A stretch of 64,000 nt of DNA from UBA5186 sp040005095 (GCA_040005095.1 JBDTZN010000004.1:3176-67175); one strand, 5' to 3'. Counted from the stretch's first letter, positions 16,013-24,495 are shown. Made by a program: numbers and translations. The notes: generated from the letters alone by a model not told the origin.

Positions 16013-16168
16013 ATGCCCTGGTGGATTTCCCCGCTGGCGTTTTACCTCGTTGCGCTGCTCGCCTTCCGCCGGCTCGGCGGCCTCGGAGCCGCGGCGGAGA
16101 CGTTCCGCCATTGGGGGCGCGTCAGCTCCGCGGTGACGCCGACTCGCGGCTCGAGCAGCCAGTCCTAA
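16013..16168 (+). CDS. 51-aa single-span membrane protein
   Basis: ATG with AGAAGGAGG 4 nt upstream, then MPWWISPLAFYLVALLAF and a short soluble tail ending SSSQS. One membrane helix at the N-terminus is the only feature. The strong ribosome binding site and upstream TAGACT support it as a real gene. Its TAA interlocks with the TAG of the convergent GAF gene. Function unknown. Confidence 0.65.
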   Translation: MPWWISPLAFYLVALLAFRRLGGLGAAAETFRHWGRVSSAVTPTRGSSSQS

Positions 16169-16671
16169 GCCCGAAGCCCGGCTTCGAGGATCAGCGCAAG
16201 GCTCATCGCCTCCGCGCAATGGCGTACCAGCAGATCGATGCGCTCGTAGTCCCGTCGCGAAAAAGTGCGCGCCTCGTCGAAGCCGAGATTGAGCGCTCCG
16301 AGCAGCTCGCCTGACTCGTCGAGCAGTGGGATCGTCGCGCAGGAGTGATCCTCTGAGCGGATCCGGACCAAGCCGGGGTTGTTACACGCCAGCTGCTCGT
16401 TGTTCTCGATGAAGAGCGGCTGGCGCGTCCGGATCGACTCGGCGAGCGGGTACGGCGCTTCCAGCGCCAGGGTGAAGCGAACGGGATGCCTGGCGTACGG
16501 CGTCACGCGCGCGATCTCGAGCAGCCCGAGCTCAGGGTCGAGAGTGGCGATGAAGCCGGCGTCGGCGCCGAGGGCGCTGAGGCTGTCGGCGACCATCGTC
16601 GCCGCGACGTCTGCGGGCATCCGCGCAGCGTCCCGTACGACGGGCTGTGGAGAACCTAGGACTGTCTGCAC
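16165..16671 (-). CDS. GAF domain-containing protein
   Basis: A 168-aa protein that is almost entirely one GAF domain (GADAGFIATLDPELGLLEIA, then a CNNPGLV loop and SCATIPLLDESGELLGALNLGF). No output domain is attached. GTG start with AAGGAG 6 nt upstream. It lies 19 bp after the ECF sigma gene on the same strand, so it may sense a ligand and control that sigma factor; this is inference from position. Confidence 0.87.
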   Translation of the reverse strand: MQTVLGSPQPVVRDAARMPADVAATMVADSLSALGADAGFIATLDPELGLLEIARVTPYARHPVRFTLALEAPYPLAESIRTRQPLFIENNEQLACNNPGLVRIRSEDHSCATIPLLDESGELLGALNLGFDEARTFSRRDYERIDLLVRHCAEAMSLALILEAGLRA

Positions 16672-16690
16672 GATCGACTCCTTGTTGAGT

Positions 16691-17275
16691 TCATTCCAGG
16701 GCGGGCGCGGATTGCTGGGCCGGGAGGAGTTCTCTGAGGGAGCGAAGGGCCTCGAAGACGCGGCTCTTCGCGGTGCCGAGGGGAATCTCCAGAGTACGCG
16801 CGATCTCGACCTGTGTCAGTCCTCCGTAGTAGGCGAGCTCGACGACTCTGCGCTGCGTCGCGGTGAGCTGCTCGAGAGCGCTCTGGACGTCGCGCCGATC
16901 CTCCCGGAGAACGACGAGCTCTTCCGTCGTGTACGCATCGGCAGCCCACGACTCTGCCTGCTCCGGCGCCGTCTCTCGGCGCACCTCGCGCCGGGCGATG
17001 TCGACGGCGCGCCGGTGAGCGAGCACGCAGATCCACGTGGAGAGCTTGGCTCGCGCCGGATCCCATTTGGCCCCACCTCGCCAGAGATCGAGAAATGTCT
17101 CCTGCACGGCGTCTTCGGCGAGACTTCGGTCGGCCAGAGCGCGCAGCGCCATCGCGTAGGCGGCACGGTGGTAGCGCGCGTGCAATTCCGCAACCGCCGT
17201 CTCGTCGCCGTCCGCCATTCTCGCGATCAAATCCTCGTCGCTGGTCGCGTTGGTTGCTGTCGTGAAATTGGCCAT
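16691..17275 (-). CDS. ECF sigma-70 family RNA polymerase sigma factor (SigK-like)
   Basis: A 194-aa ECF factor with region 2 (AVAELHARYHRAAYAMALRA, then AEDAVQETFLDLWR) and region 4 (LTATQRRVVELAYYGGLTQVEIA then GTAKSRVFEALRSLR). No anti-sigma gene is adjacent; a GAF gene follows instead. It is divergent from a second ECF factor with 81 bp between starts. Upstream on the minus strand GTAAC and CGTAT resemble ECF -35 and -10 elements, but the spacing (about 14 nt) is short. Confidence 0.95.
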   Translation of the reverse strand: MANFTTATNATSDEDLIARMADGDETAVAELHARYHRAAYAMALRALADRSLAEDAVQETFLDLWRGGAKWDPARAKLSTWICVLAHRRAVDIARREVRRETAPEQAESWAADAYTTEELVVLREDRRDVQSALEQLTATQRRVVELAYYGGLTQVEIARTLEIPLGTAKSRVFEALRSLRELLPAQQSAPALE

Positions 17276-17356
17276 CTAGAGTGACTGATACGTCTCGGGG
17301 TTGACCGTTACAGATATTTGGAAAATTGTTGGACACTGGTTCTTCTTGACGACGCA

Positions 17357-18019
17357 ATGAGTCGGCCAATGAGTTCGAGCGACGTCGAAGCGTCGGCCGA
17401 CAGCGCGCTGCTCGAACGGCTGCGGGCAGGCAGCGAGGACGCATTCGGGGAGATCGTCGACAGCTACGGGCCGGCGATGCTTCGGGTCGCCACGCTGTAC
17501 GTGCGCGACCGGTCGCTCGCGCAGGAGATCGTCCAGGACGCCTGGGTGAACGTCCTTGGCGGGCTCGATGGATTCGAGGGGCGCTCCTCGCTGAAGACCT
17601 GGATCTTCGTGATTCTCGGCAACTGCGCGCGGCGGCGCGCCGAGCGGGAGCAGCGAACGATCCCCTTTGCCGATCCGCACGAATCATCGCTCGATGCCTC
17701 CGTCGACCCCGACCAGTTCTTCGCTGCCACCCACCCGCGCTGGCCGGGCGCCTGGTCCAGCGTCGTGGAGGACTGGCGCACCCTCCCGGAGGATCGTCTC
17801 GCCTCCGCCGAGGCGACGGATGCGTTTCGGGCCGCGATCGCGAAGCTTCCGGCCCGCTATGCCGTGGTGATCACGCTACGCGACATCGAGGGCTGGTCGG
17901 CCGACGAAGTCACCACGCTCCTCGACGTCAGCCCCGAGAACCAGCGAGTGCTGCTCCATCGCGCCCGGGCGCGCGTTCGCATGAGTCTCGTCGACTACTT
18001 TGGGAGCGAGGCCGAATGA
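17357..18019 (+). CDS. ECF sigma-70 family RNA polymerase sigma factor
   Basis: A 220-aa ECF factor: region 2 in FGEIVDSYGPAMLRVATLYV and AQEIVQDAWVNVLGGLDGFEG, an extended linker with SLDASVDPDQFF, and region 4 in LPARYAVVITLRDIEGWSADEV and ENQRVLLHRARARVR. The ATG at 17357 fits the family start; a TTG 13 codons earlier is possible. The stop overlaps the anti-sigma start (ATGA), so the two are cotranslated. Confidence 0.94.
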   Translation: MSRPMSSSDVEASADSALLERLRAGSEDAFGEIVDSYGPAMLRVATLYVRDRSLAQEIVQDAWVNVLGGLDGFEGRSSLKTWIFVILGNCARRRAEREQRTIPFADPHESSLDASVDPDQFFAATHPRWPGAWSSVVEDWRTLPEDRLASAEATDAFRAAIAKLPARYAVVITLRDIEGWSADEVTTLLDVSPENQRVLLHRARARVRMSLVDYFGSEAE

Positions 18020-18270
18020 TCCAATCCGAGCCGCTCAGCTGCAGGGAGATCGTCGAGCTCGTCACCGACTACCTCGAGGGGTCGATGCCGCCCGGGCGCA
18101 GGCTCGGGTTCGAGGAGCACATCGCGATCTGTCCGCCCTGCCGCAACTACTTCGACCAGTTCCGTCACACCGTCGAGCTCGGAAAGAAGATCGAGGAGGA
18201 GCAGCTGCCGCCCGACGTGCGCGAGGCGCTCGTCAACGTCTTCCGCGACTGGCAGAAGGACGCCCGGTGA
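18016..18270 (+). CDS. Zinc-finger (zf-HC2) anti-sigma factor, soluble
   Basis: An 84-aa ZAS-type protein. The zinc ligands are a Cys in PLSCREIVE and the HxxxCxxC of EEHIAICPPCRNYF. There is no membrane span, so it is a cytoplasmic anti-sigma factor, often redox- or zinc-sensitive in such families. It overlaps the sigma gene by 4 bp and the next gene by 4 bp (GTGA), giving a tight three-gene operon. Confidence 0.9.
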   Translation: MIQSEPLSCREIVELVTDYLEGSMPPGRRLGFEEHIAICPPCRNYFDQFRHTVELGKKIEEEQLPPDVREALVNVFRDWQKDAR

Positions 18271-18878
18271 TCGCCTACAAGTTCCTCCGCACCGGGGCTG
18301 TCGGCCGCTTCAGCCAGTTTCGCTGGCCCACGCCCGTCGGCGAAGACCCGGGCGCTTGGGTCGCGGCCGAAGGCGATCTGGAGAACTGCAGGAACGGAAT
18401 CCACGCCTGTCGGGTCTCCGACCTGCTGGGCTGGATCGACGACGAGCTCTGGGAGATCGAGCTCGACGGGCCGGTCCAGGAGCTCCCGTCGCTCGTCGTT
18501 GCACCGCGCGGCCGCCTGACCCGGCGAATCGACGCGTGGAACGACGCGCTCGCAATCGAGTTCGCGAGCGTCTGCTCGCAGCGGACGCGAGTCGACGAGC
18601 CGGCCGCGGTCGGGGCCCAGGCGACGGCGTTCGCAGCCGATGCCGTCGCCCTCGTCGAGGGCCGACGCCCCGAGATGTGGGAGGAAGTACCGGGCTTGCC
18701 GCCCCAGAGCCCCTCGGCGACCGCAGCGAATCTGGGCTTCGTCGTCGCTCACGCCGCGGGAAGCGCAGCCGCCGAGCGGAGCGGCGACCCGGCGGCGTAT
18801 CAGGCCGCCGTCGACGATGAGCGCGCCTGGCAGCTCGACTGGCTCACAGGTCGGCTCGGCCTCGACCCGTCCGCTTGA
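18267..18878 (+). CDS. Conserved hypothetical protein in ECF operon (DUF7666-like N-terminus)
   Basis: A 203-aa protein starting at GTG within the anti-sigma stop. The N-terminal half has YKFLRTGAVGRFSQF, CRNGIHACRVSDLLGW and ELWEIELDG, a pattern seen in conserved actinobacterial proteins and reminiscent of DUF7666. The C-terminal half is Ala-rich and may be helical. Function unknown; the operon suggests it is a partner or target of the ECF system. Its last 35 bp overlap the convergent tag gene. Confidence 0.6.
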   Translation: MIAYKFLRTGAVGRFSQFRWPTPVGEDPGAWVAAEGDLENCRNGIHACRVSDLLGWIDDELWEIELDGPVQELPSLVVAPRGRLTRRIDAWNDALAIEFASVCSQRTRVDEPAAVGAQATAFAADAVALVEGRRPEMWEEVPGLPPQSPSATAANLGFVVAHAAGSAAAERSGDPAAYQAAVDDERAWQLDWLTGRLGLDPSA

Positions 18879-19422
18879 AGCAACCCAAGGTGTGATCGTC
18901 GACGAGCCCTGCGGCCTGCATGAGCGCGTAGCAGACCGTCGGCCCGACGAAGCGGAAGCCGCGCCGCTTCAGGTCTTTGCTCAGCGCGCGTGATTCCGCG
19001 GTTTCCGCCGGGACCTCGGCTGACGTGCCCCAGTTTCCGACGAGCGGCGCGCCGTCGACGAAGCCCCACAGGTACGCGTCAAGGCTCCCAAGCTCCTCCT
19101 GCACCTCCAGGACGCGCGCGGCGTTGCTGACGGCCGACTCGATCTTGAGCCGGTTGCGGACAATGCCCGCATTTCCCATGAGCCGCTCGACGTCGCGCCG
19201 CTTGAAGCTTGCGACCGTCGCCGGATCGAAGCCCGCGAACGCGGCCCGGTAGGCCTCACGCTTGCGCAGAATCGTGATCCAGGCGAGGCCGGCCTGAGCG
19301 CCTTCGAGGGTCAGGAGCTCGAACAGCTCCCTGTCGTCGTGCGTCGGCACCCCCCACTCCTCGTCGTGGTAGGCGACGTAGAGCGGATTGTCCTCGGGCA
19401 CCCAGTCGCAGCGCGCGGTCAC
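18844..19422 (-). CDS. tag: DNA-3-methyladenine glycosylase I
   Basis: Base-excision repair enzyme that removes 3-methyladenine. The 192-aa product begins CDWVPEDNPLYVAYHDEEWG, the diagnostic Tag zinc/active-site segment, followed by LFELLTLEGAQAGLAWITIL and the GFRFVGPTVCYALMQAAGLVDDH zinc-ligand region. GTG start inside the stop of the upstream 119-aa gene (GTGA overlap), indicating one operon. Confidence 0.95.
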   Translation of the reverse strand: MTARCDWVPEDNPLYVAYHDEEWGVPTHDDRELFELLTLEGAQAGLAWITILRKREAYRAAFAGFDPATVASFKRRDVERLMGNAGIVRNRLKIESAVSNAARVLEVQEELGSLDAYLWGFVDGAPLVGNWGTSAEVPAETAESRALSKDLKRRGFRFVGPTVCYALMQAAGLVDDHTLGCFKRTGRGRADL

Positions 19423-19778
19423 GCCTCGCGCAGGCAGCCTCGGACGACCTTGCTGTCGCGGATCGCTCCGTACCCGATCACGTTGTCGTACACCGTGTCC
19501 TCGCCCGCGACGGTTGCGTTCCCGGCGTCGTCCGCGCTGGGCGCGAACGGAAGCTCGCCGACCGGCTCTGCAGCGGGGCCGAGCTCGAGGCCCGGGAGTC
19601 CGGTCTCCGCACTGCCGCCGTGCCACCTCACGTCGAAGCCCGCGTGCAGGAGACACGCGCGGGTCGCCTCGCGATCGTAGACCGGCGTCGAGGCGCCGCC
19701 GCCGCTCAGCGTGACGAGGCCCCACGCCCCGAGCGCGACCACGACGGCGATCCCGACGAGGACGTAGCGCGTCCTCAC
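19419..19778 (-). CDS. Hypothetical membrane-anchored exported protein
   Basis: A 119-aa protein with an N-terminal helix (about residues 6-25) serving as signal anchor, then an exported part with two Cys (ACLLHAGFDV and VRGCLREA) that could form a disulfide. GTG start with GGAGG 4 nt upstream. Cotranslated with tag. Function unknown. Confidence 0.65.
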   Translation of the reverse strand: MRTRYVLVGIAVVVALGAWGLVTLSGGGASTPVYDREATRACLLHAGFDVRWHGGSAETGLPGLELGPAAEPVGELPFAPSADDAGNATVAGEDTVYDNVIGYGAIRDSKVVRGCLREA

Positions 19779-19809
19779 GCGACCTCCGCTTCGCTCAGGT
19801 GCTCTTCCA

Positions 19810-19923
19810 TCACTCGCTGCTCGAGCGCGCCCAGAGGTTGAGCCGCTCGTAGCGTTCCTCGGAGGCGACGTACATCGCGCGGTACGTTCGCAGATCGCCG
19901 CAGCGGCAGACTCGGCTATGCAC
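19810..19923 (-). CDS. Possible 37-aa small protein (CRC motif)
   Basis: GTG start, product begins VHSRVCRCGDLRTYRAMY and continues through SEERYERLNLW to a Ser-rich end. The Cys-x-Cys-Gly and aromatic pattern look protein-like, third codon positions are GC-rich and CATAGT 25 nt upstream could be a -10 box. No ribosome binding site. Could also be chance. Confidence 0.3.
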   Translation of the reverse strand: MHSRVCRCGDLRTYRAMYVASEERYERLNLWARSSSE

Positions 19924-19939
19924 TGCGCCGCCGCAGGAC

Positions 19940-19945
19940 TACGCT
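19940..19945 (+). promoter_or_regulatory. -10 box TACGCT of leaderless membrane-protein gene
   Basis: TACGCT ends 6 nt before the ATG at 19952, the same hexamer and spacing as at the HAD gene. Confidence 0.6.
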
Positions 19946-19951
19946 CCGACT

Positions 19952-20278
19952 ATGGGCAAGGGCTGGGATCGGGCGTCCCTCGACTACAACGTCCGGCCCG
20001 ACAAGGCCGAGCGGGACGTCTCGCAGCAAGACTTGCTTCTGCCGATGATCGGCAACGGCGGGAAGCTGCAGCTGTTGCTCATATCCGCCGCGTGCGGCCT
20101 GATGTTCGCGTTCCTCTGGGTCTGGACGACGCTCCTCGTGCTGACGATCCTCGGCCACGGCGTCGGGCGCTGGTTCTATCCGCTCGTCTTCGGCGCGGCT
20201 CTCGGCGGCACCGTGGCGATCTTCAGCTTCGGCTGCTGGGACTTCGAGCGCAACCGGCGCTGGGCCGAAGAGATCTGA
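19952..20278 (+). CDS. Hypothetical two-span membrane protein
   Basis: A 108-aa protein: a charged N-terminus (MGKGWDRASLDYNVRPDKAE), then two membrane segments at about residues 38-65 and 72-93, and a charged tail (DFERNRRWAEE). No known domain. The upstream TACGCT box fixes the start and suggests leaderless translation. Convergent with the sulfatase-like gene, separated by a hairpin. Confidence 0.65.
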   Translation: MGKGWDRASLDYNVRPDKAERDVSQQDLLLPMIGNGGKLQLLLISAACGLMFAFLWVWTTLLVLTILGHGVGRWFYPLVFGAALGGTVAIFSFGCWDFERNRRWAEEI

Positions 20279-20307
20279 TCGTCATCAGCAGCAGCTGATT
20301 CCCGCGT

Positions 20308-20323
20308 GGCCGCCGAGGCGGCC
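20308..20323. terminator. Hairpin between convergent genes
   Basis: GGCCGCC, 2-nt loop, GGCGGCC, midway between the stops at 20278 and 20328. No T-run on either side, so weak as an intrinsic terminator. Confidence 0.45.
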
Positions 20324-20327
20324 TCGC

Positions 20328-22823
20328 TCAATGCGTCGCCCAGAACCATTCGCCGACGTAGCGGAGCTCCGACGCGATCCCGAGGCGAACGGCGAAGACG
20401 CGCACTTCATTGTCGCGCCCGCGGGGCGGAAGGAGGCTCCGCGGGAGCTCGAACACAAACGCGTCCTCCCTCTCGCGGGCCTGCCCGAGGATGTGGTGGG
20501 GTCGGAGATCCTCCGATCGCCCCCAGTAGACGCCCCGACCCTCTACGAAGACGACGAGTGTGTGGATCGGTCGGCGCGCCTTGACGTGCTTGGCGTTGCC
20601 GGTGAACGCGAAGCCGGTGCTTTTGCTCGCGACTCGCACAGTCCCTCGAAGCGCTCCGGGCCGGATCGCGAGCGTCCTTCCTGCGGATTCGATCACCTCG
20701 CGTCCGTCCCGCTCTTCCAGGGTGAAGCCGCGATCGCTGTCGCGTAGCTGCTCGAGGACGAGCCGTGGTTCGTTCCCGCGGACGGCGTAGACCGCGACCG
20801 CGTTCTCGCCCGCGTGTAGCGCGTTCTCCGGGACGGATGCCGAGAACCGCATCTCCCCGTTCTCGACGAAGGTGCGCGTCGTCGCCGCGATCCGGCCGTT
20901 CACGGCGACTGCGAGGGCCTGGTCGCGCGTCACGGATCCCTTGATCTTCCCTTCGATGTACGACGGGAGCAGGTCCGAGTCGCGGTCCACCGCCCCGAGG
21001 AGCATGCGCCCGTCCAGCTCGTCCGTCCCGTCGACGCTCGGCCGGACCCGTAGGCCCGCGACAGTCCGACCCACCAGCCGATGATGAGGCCCGATTCGGT
21101 AGAGCGCCGAGAGAGAGCCGCTGCCGAACACAGCCAGTTGCCGCTCCAGCGTGCGCGCCCGCTGCGCGCGAAGCTCCGCGAGTGGCGCCGTGATCCAGCG
21201 TCCTTCTTGCGCGAGCACGGACACCGTGCCGTCGGTGGGCAACCGTCGCCCCACGACCGGGCGGCCGTCCAACCGCCAGGGAACGGAGATACCCACTACG
21301 CGCGCGATCGACGGCACGACGTCGATCGTGCTGACGGGTGAATCCAGGATTCGCCCTCTCGTCTGCCCTGGGAGCTTCACGAACAGCGGGACGAACGCGA
21401 TGTCGTCGAGGTTCCCCGGCGTCGGGCGGCGGCGCGGCTCTTCGAGCCGGAAGCTCACTCCGTGGTCGGCGGTGACGATCACGAGCGCATTCTTGTAGAG
21501 GCCTGTCGAGCGCAATCGACGAACGATGTTCCCGAGAGCCCGGTCGGTGTACGCGACCTGGAGCAGGTATCGCTGATAGCTCTGAAGCGACGGCCAGCTT
21601 TGCTTCCAAACGCCCCTCTCCATCCCGCGCAAGACGCGTGCATCGATCGCGTATCGCCTTCCCGAGGGCAAATAGAGGTACGGAACGTGCGGAAGCAATG
21701 AATGCAGGAAGTAGAACGTGGGGCCCCGGTCGGCCGTGATCGAGTTCGTGAACCGGCACACGTTCCTCGCGCAGGGCTCGATCGTGCCCGACGGCCCGAC
21801 GGTTTGGGCGCGATCCTCACGCGCGCCGAAATCGCCCCACGAGTCGTCGATGTGCGGAAGCCGACTCGCGTAAGGGGCTGGCAGCAGCAGGTGGAGATAG
21901 ACGATTCCGACGTCGGACGCGAGCGAGCCGTAGGCGCCCGTCGCCTGCGCGCCCGCCTGCGACGCGCGTGCCTGCCGGCAGATCGTGGGCGGGCACAGCC
22001 GCGTGAGCGTTTCGATCGCGACCACACGGTAGCTCCCGCCGAGGAGCGTGAAGACGTTGCGCGGATACTCGGAGAAGACGGGAAGCCGACCGGGCACAGG
22101 CAGGCGCCCCGTGAGAAGTGACGGCACAGCCACCTCACTGAGCCAGTACTTCGTCGTCGCGTTGCGGAACCAGGTCGAGTCGGCGGCAAGGGAGCCAAAG
22201 TTCGGAAAGCGCGCAGCATCGATCCTCTGACGTTGGTTCATCAGACCCACGGTGCTGAACTCGTCGAAGACGATCAGGACGACAGGAGTCCGCGCGGACA
22301 CCGTTACCGCCTGGACCTCCGGCGTGTCGACGAAGACCAGCTTGGACACGGGCGACTGGAACAGGAAGAGCGCGAGGAAGAGGAGCGGCGCGGGCGCGAG
22401 CACGGTGAGGAACGAGCGGGCCGCTTGAGTGCGGGCGTAGACGAGCGCCGCCCCCGTTCCAGCCGCCAAAGCGACCACGAGCGCGGCGCTGCCGGTCAAT
22501 GCATCGACCTTCGTGATCACGGCGAGCGCCAGCAGCGCGACAAGCGCGCCGAGGAAGATGAAGTGGAGCGCTCGGGCAAAGCCTCGGGACACCGCCGCTA
22601 CGGCGAGTTCGACGAGAACGAGCACGATCGGCGGCAGCACCGCCAAAGCGACCGCGAAGAGCACGATCTCAGTGCTCGACGAGTCGCGCACCGCGAAGAA
22701 GGTCGGGTTCCGCCCGAGGATGTCGAAGACGGGTTGCGCCAGAGCGAGGGCCGACAGCACGGCCAGGTGGATGCCGTTCGTGAGCGCCTCGCGCCCTTTG
22801 CGGTCAGGCTCGCGGCCGCGCAA
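20328..22823 (-). CDS. Sulfatase / alkaline-phosphatase-superfamily membrane enzyme
   Basis: An 831-aa protein with five or so membrane helices (about residues 15-190) and an external phosphoesterase-type domain. Motifs: VVLIVFDEFST (first metal site, Asp-Glu), ATTKYWLSEVAVPSLLTG (nucleophile region) and ALVIVTADHGVSF (second metal site with Asp-His). The C-terminal third (after about residue 600) is beta-rich and unassigned. Such enzymes transfer or remove phosphoryl, sulfo or glycerophosphoryl groups on surface glycans. It overlaps the methyltransferase gene by 20 bp and is the third gene of a surface module. Confidence 0.85.
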   Translation of the reverse strand: MRGREPDRKGREALTNGIHLAVLSALALAQPVFDILGRNPTFFAVRDSSSTEIVLFAVALAVLPPIVLVLVELAVAAVSRGFARALHFIFLGALVALLALAVITKVDALTGSAALVVALAAGTGAALVYARTQAARSFLTVLAPAPLLFLALFLFQSPVSKLVFVDTPEVQAVTVSARTPVVLIVFDEFSTVGLMNQRQRIDAARFPNFGSLAADSTWFRNATTKYWLSEVAVPSLLTGRLPVPGRLPVFSEYPRNVFTLLGGSYRVVAIETLTRLCPPTICRQARASQAGAQATGAYGSLASDVGIVYLHLLLPAPYASRLPHIDDSWGDFGAREDRAQTVGPSGTIEPCARNVCRFTNSITADRGPTFYFLHSLLPHVPYLYLPSGRRYAIDARVLRGMERGVWKQSWPSLQSYQRYLLQVAYTDRALGNIVRRLRSTGLYKNALVIVTADHGVSFRLEEPRRRPTPGNLDDIAFVPLFVKLPGQTRGRILDSPVSTIDVVPSIARVVGISVPWRLDGRPVVGRRLPTDGTVSVLAQEGRWITAPLAELRAQRARTLERQLAVFGSGSLSALYRIGPHHRLVGRTVAGLRVRPSVDGTDELDGRMLLGAVDRDSDLLPSYIEGKIKGSVTRDQALAVAVNGRIAATTRTFVENGEMRFSASVPENALHAGENAVAVYAVRGNEPRLVLEQLRDSDRGFTLEERDGREVIESAGRTLAIRPGALRGTVRVASKSTGFAFTGNAKHVKARRPIHTLVVFVEGRGVYWGRSEDLRPHHILGQAREREDAFVFELPRSLLPPRGRDNEVRVFAVRLGIASELRYVGEWFWATH

Positions 22824-24225
22824 AGTAGAGCTCCCGCGTTCCGGAGGAGAGCTTCTCGGACCGAACGACGTCGAACCGTTCCGACAGGCTCCGTTCGAAC
22901 CACTCCCGCTGATAGTCGGGATGGTCGTGCGGGCGCTTGCGCGCGAGCAGCCGCTTCACCATCGGGTCGTCCTGAGTCGGAAACTCGATCACAAGCGCGG
23001 TTGACAGTGACCGGAGCCAGTCGAGGAACTCCGCGACCGGGATGTTGCCGCCGATCGACACGTGGTGGATGAGTGCAAGGCAGATCGTGAGGTCCGGGCT
23101 TCCGCGTTCCTGTAGTGGGCGCCGCTCTCTTCCTCGCCACCCCAGACCGGGAGAGGGGTCGGCGACGTTCAGGGTCAGGGGAAGGACCTTCTTCGCTTCT
23201 TCGGATTTGAGTTGTTCGTAGAGCTGGTCGACCACGACGGCATCGGCGTCCATCGCGACGACGTAGTCCGCCGTCTCGGCCGCCAGTCGTGCGTGCGTGC
23301 CGTCGTTGCAGCCGATGTCCCAGACCAGCGCCGGACCCTCCTCAGCGACAGCGTCGGCGACGAACTTGGTTTTCCGCTCCGCGTCGACTTGTGAATACGT
23401 AGTCGTAGGCCCGTACTCGGACCAGGCCGAAGGCGCGGGAGACCAGCGCAGACCGGAGATCAGGCGCTCCAGCCGCGTGACGTTGGCGACGATCAGCTCC
23501 TTGTGGAACCCGGCCGCCTTCAGCTCACGATTCAGGTCGCGGTCGCTGGCCCCAAGGGACCGTTCGAACTTGCTGTGCAGCACGACGTGCGTCAACGCTC
23601 CGCGCCGGAAGAGGTCGCGCCAGCCCAGGAGGCCGCGGCACTCGGCGGGTGTGATGCCGTCGATCCTGCCCCGCAGCCAGGGCCGGAACGGGACGCCTTT
23701 CCACGCCTCGAGCAGAAGCGGGTAGAGAAAGAGCATGCAGAACTGCCGGTAGCCCGCCCATGGTTCGCCTTCCTGCAACGTCTCGAACGACCCCACGTCG
23801 ACGAAGACCGGCGTCGCGCCGTGGAACTGCACGTTGTAGGGCGAGGAATCCTTGAGGATCAGACCCGCGTTCACCGATCGGCGCACGAGCTCGAGCTGCA
23901 GGAGCGCAGCGTCGCGGAGCATGCCGAACGTCCACTCGTAGGGATACGAGACGAACGGAAGGACGTCGTGCTCCAGGATGCCGGCGGCGTTCGCGGAGAC
24001 GAGGCCGAGGGCTGCGGGGACGTCGACCGCTTCGCGCGTTTCGACGAGCTTTGCCTCCTGAACGAGCTCGGTGAACAGCGGCAGCGACGAAAGCGCACGC
24101 CAATCCGCCAAGCCCCGGTCGGCGAGCAGCCTGAACACGCGCCCTTCCGCGATGACCACGTGGCTGTCCGGGTCGCGGAAGGAACCTGGTTCGCGCTCCG
24201 CGGGCGCAAAGTTCCGTTCGTCCAA
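22804..24225 (-). CDS. Class I SAM-dependent methyltransferase (nodulation NoeA-related family)
   Basis: About 473 aa. The N-terminal half carries a conserved kinase-like segment (FVSYPYEWTFGMLRDAALLQ, LILKDSSPYNVQFHGATPVF) typical of this family. The C-terminal half is a Rossmann methyltransferase with motif I VWDIGCNDGTHARL and AMDADA. Family members methylate or modify cell-surface sugars, but the substrate is not known. Start is uncertain: I use the TTG at 24225; a CTG overlapping the preceding stop is the alternative. Sits in an operon with a YIDAGTGS peptide and a sulfatase-like enzyme. Confidence 0.82.
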   Translation of the reverse strand: MDERNFAPAEREPGSFRDPDSHVVIAEGRVFRLLADRGLADWRALSSLPLFTELVQEAKLVETREAVDVPAALGLVSANAAGILEHDVLPFVSYPYEWTFGMLRDAALLQLELVRRSVNAGLILKDSSPYNVQFHGATPVFVDVGSFETLQEGEPWAGYRQFCMLFLYPLLLEAWKGVPFRPWLRGRIDGITPAECRGLLGWRDLFRRGALTHVVLHSKFERSLGASDRDLNRELKAAGFHKELIVANVTRLERLISGLRWSPAPSAWSEYGPTTTYSQVDAERKTKFVADAVAEEGPALVWDIGCNDGTHARLAAETADYVVAMDADAVVVDQLYEQLKSEEAKKVLPLTLNVADPSPGLGWRGRERRPLQERGSPDLTICLALIHHVSIGGNIPVAEFLDWLRSLSTALVIEFPTQDDPMVKRLLARKRPHDHPDYQREWFERSLSERFDVVRSEKLSSGTRELYFARPRA

Positions 24226-24242
24226 CTGACTCTGCCCGGCGG

Positions 24243-24410
24243 TCAGGTCTGCGGGCCTTCCTCCTCCGGCTGACCGATCCGCAAGAGCCTCTTGAGACGG
24301 CGCCAGTACACCTTCGCGAACACCGCAACGGCGGCCGCGCCGCCTGCGAGCGCCTGGAGCAGGAGGCTTCCAGTCCCCGCGTCGATGTAGGCCAAGTACG
24401 AAGCGCTCAT
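24243..24410 (-). CDS. Small YIDAGTGS membrane protein
   Basis: A 55-aa protein: MSASYLAYIDAGTGSLLLQ, one membrane helix (ALAGGAAAVAVFAKVYW) and a charged tail. Small proteins with a Y-I/L-D-P/A-G-(T/S)-G-S motif before a helix recur next to methyltransferase-sulfatase gene pairs in many bacteria, as here. Role unknown; likely a membrane partner of the two enzymes. ATG at 24410 chosen over a longer frame upstream that lacks coding character. Confidence 0.72.
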   Translation of the reverse strand: MSASYLAYIDAGTGSLLLQALAGGAAAVAVFAKVYWRRLKRLLRIGQPEEEGPQT

Positions 24411-24495
24411 GTCTTGTCCCGTCCCAGATTGAAGAGATCGTGAACCGCAATTCTCACACATCCGCGGGCCTTTGCCCAATCTGGCTTCGCGCGTG

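Noticed and set aside
17276..17356. ECF autoregulated promoter (GTAAC and CGTAT) between the sigma genes
   Set aside because: The spacing is about 14 nt, shorter than the usual 16-17, and nothing confirms it; not listed as a feature.
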